DNA of 64,000 nucleotides from NCBI GenBank assembly GCA_032690845.1, contig CM064424.1:35529462-35593461 (forward strand). Direction: 5' to 3'. The notes below the pieces were generated by a model, which saw nothing but the letters and a program-made list of their open reading frames with translations, was not told the DNA's origin and searched no databases. This document shows, in pieces, positions 52,619 to 62,715 of the stretch (position 1 is its first letter; the number at the start of each line of letters is the position of its first letter). The DNA comes from Eleusine coracana subsp. coracana. Its lineage: Eukaryota > Streptophyta > Magnoliopsida > Poales > Poaceae. The translations under genes and the position numbers were made by a program.

Positions 52619-54386
52619 GGATGAAATTACACATGGGCGAACAATTTGCGAAATCCAACATATGAAAAACTTGATAGAATCCTAGTGTCCATTGAATGGG
52701 AACAACAATTCCCATTGTCTACCGTACAAGCTTTAACTAGAGAGATATCAGATCATAAACCCTTGCTACTTAACAAAGGGGAGGCTTCATTATCGTGTAA
52801 CCAATCAATGTTCAAATTTGAACTAGGATGGCTATTACGAGATGGCTTCAGGGATATGATAAAGGAAATATCGAATGAAACAATAGTTCATGGTACTCCT
52901 ATGGAAATTTGGCAAACAAAAATCCGTAGGGTGCGGCAACACTTAAGACGTTGGGCAAAAAATGTGAGTGGACACAACAAGAAGGAAAAGAAAAAATTAT
53001 TAGACAAACTAGATATGTTGGATAAAAAGGCAGAAGTGTCACATCTTTCTCAAGATGAATTAAATCTTAAACACTGTCTCAATAATAGGCTGGCCCAAAT
53101 GTTACGGGAAGAGGAAATAAAATGGTACCAACAAGCAAAAGTAAAAGAACTATTGGATGGTGACTCCAATACTAAATACTTCCAACTCGTGGCAAATGGT
53201 AAGCATAGGAAGACACATATTTTCCAACTATAGAATGAAGGTCGAGTTATAGAAGAGGATGAAGCTTTGAAAAAGCATATCACCAGATACTATAAGGATT
53301 TATTTGGTCCATCACAGGAATCGACTGTAATGATGGATGAGACTCGTGTAGATGACATTCCTCAAGTTACACAGTTGGAAAATGAGTCTCTAACTCAACC
53401 ATTCACGGAACAAAAAGTAAAAGAGGCAATTTTTCAGATGGAACACAATAAAGCATCAGGACCTGATGGATTCCCAATTGAGTTCTACCAAACTTTTTGG
53501 GAAACAATAAAAGGGGACCTCATGGCCTTATTCCAGGAGTTTCATAAAGGAACATTTGCCTCTATACAGCCTCAACTTTGGTACTATCATTTTACTACCA
53601 AAGTGTAGGGAATCATGTAAAATCCAACAATATCAACCCATTTGTTTACTCAATGTCAGTTTTAAGATCTTTACCAAGGTGGCTACAAATAGAATAACTA
53701 AGGTAGCCCAAAAGGTGGTCAATCCAACACAAACAGCTTTCCTACCAGGCCGTAATATAATGGAAGGGGTAGTAATCTTGCATGAAACTATACATGAGAT
53801 GCATCGGAAAAAACAAAATGGAATTATTCTGAAAATAGACTTTGAAAAGGCATATGATAAGATCAAATGGTCTTTTGTACAACAAACCCTTAGGATGAAA
53901 GGCTTTTCCGATACTTGGTGTCAATGGATAGCTTCTTTCATGCAAGGGGGGCATGTTGGAATCAAAGTCAATGATCAGATAGGGCCCAACTTTCAAACAA
54001 AGAAAGGGGTAAGATAAGGAGATCCACTATCACTTATACTTTTTAATATTGTAGTAGATATGTTAGCAATAATCATAAGGTGTGCAAAAGAGAATGATCA
54101 ATTTATGGGTGTCATACCACATCTGATTGAGGATGGATTATCCATTCTCCAATACGCGGATGACACAATACTTTTCTTGGATCATAATTTGGACCAGGCT
54201 AGGAACATGAAGCTACTTTTAAGTGCTTTTGAACAACTATCTGGACTTGAAATTAATTTACATAAAAGTGAAATTTTCTGCTTTGGTCAAGCTAAGGAGT
54301 TCAAACTATAATATGCTGAGATATTTGGGTGTCAAAGAGGACCGTTACCATTTAAATATTTAGGAATTCCTATGCATCATAGAAAA
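52619..54386 (+). pseudogene. LINE G ORF2, endonuclease end and reverse transcriptase (cut by gypsy B)
   Basis: 52646-53233 carries YEKLDRILVSIEWEQQFPLS and REISDHKPLLL (endonuclease end) and the linker. 53267-53608 has NKASGPDGFPIEFYQTFWET. 53556-54017 has QYQPICLLNVSFKIFTKVAT, QTAFLPGRNIMEGVVILHE and LKIDFEKAYDKIKWSFVQQ (motif A with Asp). 54060-54311 has ILQYADDTILFLDHNL (catalytic YADD). Stops at 53233, 54017 and 54311, and a frameshift near 53590, make it inactive. It ends at KYLGIPMHHRK at about 54386, where the gypsy B LTR starts. The zf-RVT domain would lie beyond the right end of the window. Confidence 0.85.
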
Positions 54387-57300
54387 TGTGGTGCCCCTTC
54401 CTGGAGGATCGAGGTCCCGAAGGTGCTGATAGCGCAGACACTTGATAATACAACATTGGTCCAAATTTAAGTTGAATATTACAAGGATACGATGGTTCAG
54501 AGTGCAACGGAATATTACAAGTTTATGAATGTTTTGAAAACAGCGGAAGCAATAACGTTAAGAACTATGAGCTCGATGATACATCATAGTAATGGTTCAT
54601 GCCCGAAGAACCATCACTCTAGCAACACACAACATCACTGTGGCGGCAAGTCGGACTCCCAATGGGCAGTCCAACCCTCAGGGACCTGCATGTCCCAAGG
54701 CAGCACATCTACAGACAACTCTATTTCTTCATTACCTGAAAACAACAATGGCACAAAGCCTGAGTACTAATTACTCAGCAAGACTTACCCGTCGAACACT
54801 AGACATGCACATGCTCTAATAGGAGGCTTGTTTGAAAGGACTCGTGCTAAGCGACCTATTAGTTCTATCAAGTTTTAATTTCTAATTTAATGGGTTGAAC
54901 TGAAATGTAACTTTAGTGGCAACGAAAAGATAATAGAATAATATATAAAGTAAGTACAACAGAAGAGTAGCAATAATCATAATCAACAATGGACATCATA
55001 ATCAATTCCAAGTATCAAGTACAACTACGTGATTGGCGCGGTGACCAAGCGATACTCATTACTGCGAGGGACAGCAATTGCAATCGATTTACACCAGCTG
55101 GGAAAACCCGAGATGCACGACACATACGCACTATTTAAGGTCGTATATGGCAACCTTTCACAAGAAAAGCACCTACACCTCAGCCCGGGTGTGGTGACAT
55201 CGAGTGGGCATGCCGTTCTGCCAACAGTACTTCATGGTCTGAACCGCCCACTCTAGCAGCAGGAGGGTCAATGACCAACACACCTTAACCGTCCTCAATG
55301 CAAGTGACCTTTAATGCTACGTCGGTTTACTAGTGCCCATAGGCTAGCATGCATTCGGTATTGTTCAATACTTGATCAAGGGGCTGACCACGGACGGGTC
55401 CTAGGTTCGACAAGGTAGGGCTACCACAGTCAACACCCATGTGTTGCTGCAAGCCTATACATGCATTATCCCTGTCCGGTCATAACATCAAATAAACTTC
55501 TTTTATTAGTTCCTGTTCCAGTGGTCAAGTTCATTCCTTATTAATAATAGTACCTTATTAACGAGACTAGTAATTACTAAGCATAGCATAACAGTACCGA
55601 TTCTACCAAGTTCTAAGACAATAGCATAGGTCATTTGAGTATCATGCAAGGTGGGTTTCAATCAACTCCTATGACCTAATGCAACAATAAGTATAGACAC
55701 TAGTATTATTGTAAAGAGGCAAATGTAAATCGGGGTTTGCCTGGATCAACACTAGTGTTAGCAACTTCTATTTCCTGCTCTTGAGGGTCAACGTCCTTCT
55801 GAAAATCCTCTTCTGGCTCCTGGTTGTCGTTGCCTATATGATAGAGTTGTATTAACGGCATTATCGAATTACCATTGATTGCAATGATATGATGCATGCA
55901 AGCACCTTGTGTTTTAATGCTAATTAAAATTTATTATTATGTTCTCGAAGCCATATGCTTTAGAGAAATTGGGCTATTAATTAAGAATTTAGGTATATAT
56001 ATTCTTTTATGCATTTAAACAAAGTAAAGGAGTGATATGAGCAATTAAATTAATTAGTTAAATAAATTTATGTTTCTGGACATGTGTGATTTACTGTGTA
56101 CAGAGACTTATATGAGTGAATTTTAGGCCAAGTGGCATGGGCAGATAATTTACATAATAATTACTAGAATTAATTTAAGCAAACATACTAAATAAATTCC
56201 AGGGCCTAAAATAATTTAGATGTTCATGTGTTTATTTAGCATGCCAAAAATCAGGATTTAATTCCATTCCAAGAATTGATGGTGAATTAATTGGTTTTTT
56301 AACCATTTAATGTATTATTAAAAATACATGTACAGAGATAGTGATTTATCATTTTACTAAAAAAAAGCTCCTTATGGTGAACCGAACAAAATTTGTTTGG
56401 GCCAAAAAGGGTTTGAATTTGATTTACTATGAATTTTCAAAGTTTTAGGTATTTTTTGGGGATTTCTGGGCATTTAACCTAACACATCAGTGCCACATAG
56501 GCGACACCTAGGATCCACGTTGGAGCCACGTCGGTTGCCAATGGGATGCCAGTCAGTGCCAAGTTAGCGCCGTCAGAGGGGGCAGAGCCGGCCGGAGGGC
56601 TCACCGGTGGGCGCTACGCGAGGAGGAAGCTCGCCGCGGGAGCAATGAAACGACGTGCGCATCGGGGCGGAGGGAATGGAGGGGTTCGTGAGATGGGGTT
56701 CTCACCGGAAGACCATCAGCGGTGAGAGGCGACAGAGAGAAGATCTTCGGCGACGTCACGATGATGGCTCGGAGCAGAAAATCAGGCTCCGTTTTCTCGC
56801 AGAGCTTCAGGGAGATGTGGAGAGGGGCGGCATCAAGTCAAAGTTTGTTGGGGATGGCCGGAGGTATGAGCTCATCGGCGAGGCGGCTCAGTTTTGTCAG
56901 AGAAGAGGCGGCGGCCGGGGAAAAAGTGGCAATGTGCCTAGCTCGCACCAAGAATCAGAGAGGAAAAAGGTCAGAGGGTTCGCGGATTGGTTGTGCACAC
57001 GTACGATGAGGAGGGGAGGGATGAGGCATACCAGAGACTGGAAATTTTTGGTCACGGTGGAGGAGGTCACCAGAGTTGCATGCTTCAGTTTTTCTTCAAA
57101 TTGGCTAGAGCTCACGCGGGGTTTGGTCGAGCGAGTGGCATGGGAATGCAGAGGGAATGTGCACACGTGGGTTTGGGGTTTTGCTCGGCTCAGGAAGCAG
57201 GGAAGAGGAAGCTCAGCTCAAGCTTTCGCTCGATGATGGCGGAGGAGATCAAAGTTCAGAGAGGAGAATGAGAGAGCAGAGAGCAACGGGAGTGAGAGAG

Positions 57301-58103
57301 GAAGTGAGTCTGTGACTGGTGGGTGCGCCTTCAAGTCGCGTAGAGGGAGAAGTGGCAAGTGGGGTGCGAGAGCAGGAGAGATGGCGGAAATTGAAGCCGG
57401 CCAGTCGGCCATAGTTGCGTGCAGGTGGGAGAAGGAAGGCCAGTGGGTGGGGTCGTGGCTGAGGGCAGAGGGGATGGGACGACTGAGGAGAGGTCAGCGG
57501 CACAGTGCACGCGAGGAGTCCCGAGGTGAGCCGGTGGCGTGCGGGGAGAAGCGAGCAGGGCGCTAGCATCGGCAGGAGGAGCGAACAGTGCGGCGCCAGC
57601 CAATGGAGAAGAAGAAAGGGGATTTTGCTCTGAACCCCCTAAACAATTTGATTTCTTGTAAACAAGTCCTCGGTCAAAGATATTCCCAAATAAAATAGCT
57701 AGGAGGCTCCTAATTTTATGGGATTTTGCACAAAGGTCCTTGGAGATATTCCTGGTGCTCTGGTGGGACCCAATTGGTCAGAATTGTTCTGGATATTTTT
57801 GTATTTAAATTCAATTTGTAAAGGTTCCTAGACTTTAATTAATTATTTGGGGTATTTCCACAATTGGTAAAATGCTCATTAAATTCATAAAATTCTAATT
57901 TAATATTACTAACATGATTATGAATTTATTTGATATATGATTTATAATAAAATTTCAGTTGGCTCACTATTTGGTTTGCAGGGTTTTTAATTGCCTGGGA
58001 TTAAATTAAATAATTTTGGTGAGGCTTCATCATTTCATGCTATATTGATCATGATTTGAGCTCTTCATGTTTGTTAATTAGAAGTGAGACACCTGGGGTA
58101 TCA
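54387..58103 (-). mobile_element. Gypsy B 3' LTR (3.72 kb)
   Basis: From TGTGGTGCCCC at 54387 to GGGGTATCA at 58103 (minus-strand start TGATACCCC). It ends at a polypyrimidine run, which is the polypurine tract on the minus strand. The part 54387-55680 matches the 5' LTR fragment (62716-64000) at about nine in ten bases, with mostly C/T and G/A differences. A G-rich block at 56520-57600 holds a coding-like frame (56655-57236, opposite to the element) with no domain. The fragment at 2217-3637 comes from a related LTR. Confidence 0.8.
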
Positions 58104-58107
58104 TATC

Positions 58108-58119
58108 CCTCCCTCCTTA
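58108..58119 (-). other. Gypsy B polypurine tract
   Basis: On the plus strand ccctccctcctt; on the minus strand AAGGAGGGAGGG, which immediately precedes the 3' LTR. Confidence 0.7.
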
Positions 58120-58173
58120 AAGAAATCTCGTCCCGAGATTATGAACAAGGCAAACCAGAGGGAAGTACGGTGG

Positions 58174-58868
58174 TCAAAACATACCTGCGTATGACGACCA
58201 AAATTTCGAGTAATGCGTACTTAGAAATTCTTCAGATTCCCAAGTAGATTCGTCTTCTGAGTGATTACTCCATTGGATTTTATAGAATTTGAGTGTTCTT
58301 TTATGGGTTGTGCGTTCTTTCTTATCGAGAATCCTTATTGGTTGTTCGGAGTATGTGAGGTCTGTTTGAAGCTGGTCATAGTTTTCTAAGATTTTGTCGG
58401 TGGGTGGTCTGAGACACCGCTTTAGTTGAGAGACGTGAAAGGTGGGATAAACTCCAGATAGATTAGTGGGTAACTCTAACTTGTAGGCTACCTTTCCACA
58501 TTGCTCCAAAATTTGGAATGGCCCAATATAACGGGGAGCTAAGTTTCCTTTGACTCCAAACCGTTGGATGCCTTTCATAGGTGACGCGCGGAGATAGACG
58601 TAGTCACCTTTATTGAAATATAATGGCCTGCGTCATCTGTTTGCATACTTCTCTTGGCGGCATTTAGCAGCTTTAAGATTTGCCTGAATGGTACGCACTT
58701 TTTCTTCTGCATCCTTGACAAGATCAGGACCAAAGGTTACTCTTTCTCCAAATTCAGACCAGTTTAATGGTATTCTACAACTTCGACCATAGAGTGCTTC
58801 AAATGGTGACATTTTCACACTCTCCTGGTAACTGTTGTTATATGAAAATTCAGCATATGGTAGATCTT
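58174..58868 (-). pseudogene. Gypsy B integrase C-terminal half with chromodomain-like tail
   Basis: Two frames read on the minus strand. 58818-58633 has KMSPFEALYGRSCRIPLNWS (end of the integrase core), with the preceding LPYAEFSYNNSYQESV in line up to 58868. 58578-58174 has the beta-rich C-terminal domain GNLAPRYIGPFQILEQCGKV, YPTFHVSQLKRCLRPP, and the tail YKIQWSNHSEDESTWESEEF, which fits a chromodomain. The domain may guide insertion to heterochromatin. The catalytic D-D-E part is missing because of the deletion. The two frames are separated near 58600. Confidence 0.85.
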
Positions 58869-59326
58869 TCGATTAATTTCTAGTGGAGCCTTACACACTA
58901 CTTCGTTAGCAAGAATTTGTCCAGCAGGATAGTGGACGGTGTAACATCTATTTATGATAGTGGTGTGGAGTTGATTTTTTGCACACAAGCTTTCCTAATG
59001 AAGTTATGCGTAGCACCAGAATCAAAAAGTGTAAGGACAGGCTGGTAATAGAGCAAGAGCGTACCGGTCAGCACAGGTTCGCCCTGAGGGATATCTTCAG
59101 CATTGGTGTAGTTCACTTGGGCACCACGTGATGGTGCATTCACATTCCTGCTCTGGTTCTGACGTTGGTTGCTACTGTGGTTGTTGTTATTGCGCCTTGT
59201 TGCGGTGCAGTTCTTGGCAAAGTGGCCGGTACGACCGCAGTTGTAGCACGGATAGTTACTTCCTCGATCAGCAGGCTGTGGGGCACGGGCAGTCTAATTT
59301 CCCTGCTGCTGGTATGGTGCATGGTA
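58869..59326 (-). pseudogene. Gypsy B zinc knuckle and aspartic protease, joined to integrase
   Basis: From the right: a CCHC zinc knuckle of the same form as in gypsy A (CYNCGRTGHFAKNC, about 59212-59255), then an Asn-rich linker, ALTGT-like GEPVLTGTLLLYYQPVLTLF and FDSGATHNFIRKA (protease active site). A stop at about 58952 follows. The remaining protease segment YPAGQILANEVVCKAPLEIN runs to about 58871 and is followed at once by integrase sequence. RT, RNase H and about half of integrase, over 1.5 kb, are missing at this join. Confidence 0.8.
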
Positions 59327-60256
59327 CTAAGTGTTCTGCTGTTGATACGATGCACGAGGTGGGAATTTCTGCTGCTGGGGTGGCCTTGAGTAGTTCTGAC
59401 CATGTCGTCGCTGATATTGCTGCTGTGGAGATGCCCGTAAATGTTGTCCGGTAGGTGAAGTATAAATCAGGCGGTGCTTCGCCTGTGGGGCAGCAGAGGC
59501 ACTAGCAGGGGCCTTTCTTTTGCGATCTTCTTCTTCAACTTGGCGCATAGCGCCTTCCTGGATAATAGCAGCATTGACTAAGTCGTTGTATGTGCCGGTT
59601 GTTTGCCAAGTCAGGCGCCCCTTAAGGGTGGCATTCGTACCACGCAGGAATGCATATCTCTTTTTATCCTCAGTATTGACATACTCAGTAGCATACTGAG
59701 CCAGATGATTAAAAGCTTCAGAATATTGGAGGACATTCCTCCCTCCTTGTTTTAGATCCATAAATTCCTGGAATTTCCTTTGCATGATGCCAGCTGGGAT
59801 GAAATGAGCATGAAATGCAGTCTTGAATTCATTCCATTCAATGCGGCGTCCAGCGGGTAGAGAAGCTTCATAGTTCGCCCACCAGGCGCTAGCAGAGCCC
59901 TAGAGTTGTTGGGCAGCGAATAGCACCTTCTGGTGCTCTGTGCATTCTAGCAGACTGAACTTTGTCTCGGTCTGGCGCAGCCAGTGATCGGCATCTAGAG
60001 GTTCTCTGGCGCGCTCGAAGGTTGGCGGATGAGTACCCAGAAAATCTGAGTAGGTTCTCTATCGAGGCTGATTGTTGTTGTTACGGTTGCCTCCCTGTCC
60101 AGCTAGGTGGGACGTGATATCCACTAGCCAACGAAGAATCTCAGAGTCATTTTGCTGCCGGTTGAGTGCAGCAGCCAACACCTCAGCTAGCGAGGGCTCA
60201 GCATGAGCTCCTTGCTGAGAGCTTTTAGGGTCACCCTGATTCCGAGTACGCACCAT
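59327..60256 (-). pseudogene. Gypsy B gag
   Basis: The ATG at 60256 begins MVRTRNQGDPKSSQQGAHAE, with AEVLAAALNRQQNDSEILRW next. After stops and a frame change the capsid-like part follows (59785-59327): KFQEFMDLKQGGRNVLQYSE, YATEYVNTEDKKRYAFLRGT, KGRLTWQTTGTYNDLVNAAI and a Lys-, Gln- and Pro-rich tail leading to the zinc knuckle. The corresponding A sequence is at 10541-11442 plus 26495-26552. Gag assembles into the particle. The frame is interrupted at about 60060 and 59790. Confidence 0.8.
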
Positions 60257-60546
60257 GCTTCAATTTATACGGTTGCACATTAGTTATTCCTCAAAATAAT
60301 CCATAAAACACATGTGCAGGAATATAAATTTGCAAGAGGCACCAATAGAATTTCAGAATGACAACCATCTCCATTAATTCAATTCAGACCACATGGTTGT
60401 TAAAAGGACATCATTGCATGATTTCTTACACATACGTGCCAACGCCTAGCTACGGTATTGCGGACACATAGTGTAAGATTTACACTCCTACATCGTACTA
60501 GGAATACTTATATTACACGACCATACACCGGGATGTAGCGATCCAA

Positions 60547-61419
60547 CTACTTCTGGCCTATGTCTTCCGGCTCTTCTAGTTCTTCTGGTTCCATAGGCTC
60601 TTCTGGTTCCTCCAGATCCATCATTTCCACATTATTAATATCGACCGGGGCCATCTCTACATCCCCTTGTTCTCCATACTCCATGATGATCTCGTCCCAA
60701 TTTCCTTCAATAGGAAGGTGGGCAGCCTTGAATGCGTCCAAGTCATCTTGAGCCTCAATCATATCATGCTCAAGATCTACGGCATCCAGCAAGGCTTGGT
60801 CACGTTCTTCTATAATTGCATCCATCTCTTCATTCTTTGCTTGAATTTGTTGGTTCAATTCTGCAATTTCCTCATCCTTAGCTTGTTTTTCGACTTCAGA
60901 GAGTCGAAGTGCAGCATGAAACACATCCTGACGCCGGCACAAGTTTGTGCATAATGCAAAAGTGAATAAGCCATAATACTCTATTATGGGCAGTATAGGA
61001 TCATGGTGGCGATGGTTTGGATCAAAGATGAAATCCACACACCTGATCCACTCAAAATCCGTCACATCATTAATGGGCAGTAAGGCAACGGGTGTTCTAG
61101 CAATATCATGCTTGTGGTCTTCACAGAACTGAGTAAGTGCCTTGAATGCAGCTACATTCCAGGTGAAAGGCAGATATGTCCCGATGACGCTAATGGTCAA
61201 AGATTCCCGTGCGGGAATGACCGAGTAATTGGCAGGAACCGCCACATGGATGACACATGAGGGGACTCTATGCTCCTGAAATTCCTTGCCAACATAGGTG
61301 GGAGGAATGGAATATTCGAATCTCTGGAGAACTCTCCAAAACAGGTGAACCATCCCTGTGAACTCCAGGCCATCGGTGATCTCCCAACCCGGTGGTGGTT
61401 GGTTGTTGTTTTCAGCCAT
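60547..61419 (-). CDS. Gypsy B ORF upstream of gag (290 aa)
   Basis: A complete open frame from ATG 61419 (MAENNNQPPPGWEITDGLEF) to a stop at 60547. Blocks in order: VLQRFEYSIPPTYVGKEFQE (about residues 31-50), KALTQFCEDHKHDIA, LPINDVTDFEWIRCVDFIFD, a region around YYGLFTFALC, a coiled coil rich in Glu, Gln and Lys (about residues 170-230) and an acidic tail with repeated E-E/P units (EPEEPMEPEELEEPED). The same protein appears in gypsy A at 27028-27681. Its codons are intact although pol is deleted. Function unknown. It is not Gag, which starts at 60256. Confidence 0.7.
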   Translation of the reverse strand: MAENNNQPPPGWEITDGLEFTGMVHLFWRVLQRFEYSIPPTYVGKEFQEHRVPSCVIHVAVPANYSVIPARESLTISVIGTYLPFTWNVAAFKALTQFCEDHKHDIARTPVALLPINDVTDFEWIRCVDFIFDPNHRHHDPILPIIEYYGLFTFALCTNLCRRQDVFHAALRLSEVEKQAKDEEIAELNQQIQAKNEEMDAIIEERDQALLDAVDLEHDMIEAQDDLDAFKAAHLPIEGNWDEIIMEYGEQGDVEMAPVDINNVEMMDLEEPEEPMEPEELEEPEDIGQK

Positions 61420-62701
61420 CTACAAGGAAAGTAATTTGATTGAGTCACACCTTCCTTACAGTAAAAATGGATTTCACATAAGGTGCTATGAAATACAAAG
61501 ACAATGTTTTAGTTTACATTTTCCAGTCTCAAGGGGTAATAATACGGCAACGGGTTTTAAAATAGATTCTGTCTTGACTGTACAACAGTCAGAAAAGTGG
61601 GTATTTCGATCAGAAAACATGGTCTTGAAAATTGGGGCTTGGGACTATGTTACAGTAGACTTTCATAGCTTTCCATATTGTATTTATATTCTCAAAAATT
61701 CCATGGAAATCTGGACTTATGAATTTTGCAAGTTCAGGTTGGCAGATTCTGTTTCAGGACGACAGAGGCTGAGTGTTTTGGATCTACTGGACAGAGGGAA
61801 CACAACAAAATTATGAAACCTAATGGAGATGAAAATAGACTTCAAGGTCTTTCCATATTGGGTTTAAACTCTTGCAAATTCGAAGTACATCTCCAGCCAT
61901 GAAATTTCTAAGTTTAGGGTTTTGCTGAAAGCAGTGAGTGGACATATTGTACTTGTTCCTTGTTTCTGAGGTTGTTACTGTTATGATCGAATTTTAATTT
62001 AAATTATAGGTGACAAGGGATGTTGAGACATTTCTTGAAAGTATTTGTATGCCTTATTTGGTTGAGTAAATTAATAGTTATCAATTTTTGAAGTTGGCAG
62101 CTAAAACAGGACAGATTCTTGTTAACCTTGTATGCTTAGAATTTTTTTTTATTCAGAGGTTGGTGAGCAAGGTGAGAACCAAATTTTAGTTTAGTTATAT
62201 TGGGATGCATCATGCAAAATTTCCATTTTATAATCCTAGCGTTCCTCTCAACACAACACATATTTTTTTGTGGTTACTTAGCGACACAAATATTTGGTAA
62301 CAACCCGCGCTCAACACGTAAGTCAATCTAAGTGTTATACTAACGGCGTTAGTGTACCTGTAGAAGATTCATTGCAGAAACAATACATCAAATTCAAAAG
62401 AAACTACAAAAATAAGCACAAGTCTAGTAACGATCCATGGAAAGGATCGCCCCGTGATAAGTCACGAGCCAACTGTGTCTCGCATCCGCCTGCGAGCACA
62501 ACCATCAATATCACGCGTGTCAGTTAAGCACGCATGTACCTTCGTTGAAGAAGCCGTAGATGCAAGTAATATAAACAATCATAACCTAGGTTAGCTTTAT
62601 CATCACCCTATTATCTACATGGGGAATACTAACGTATCCTCACTCGCAAACGTCATAGTTTTTGAAAATACAATTTAAATATTGTATTATCATGGACCAC
62701 G
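61420..62701 (-). mobile_element. Gypsy B leader
   Basis: 1.3 kb between the primer-binding site and the upstream ORF. It has only short frames without domains (for example 62294-62527, plus) and is rich in A and T. The leader of a chromovirus would hold the packaging signal. No specific motif is clear. Confidence 0.6.
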
Positions 62702-62713
62702 GCTCTGATACCA
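62702..62713 (-). other. Gypsy B primer-binding site
   Basis: On the minus strand TGGTATCAGAGC, an exact match to the initiator tRNA-Met complement. It lies two bases from the 5' LTR (62716). Confidence 0.85.
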
Positions 62714-62715
62714 GC

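Noticed and set aside
56655..57236. 193-codon frame as a host gene
   Set aside because: It is inside the gypsy B LTR and antisense to the element. It has no known domain and no splice or promoter context. It is kept only as a low-confidence observation.
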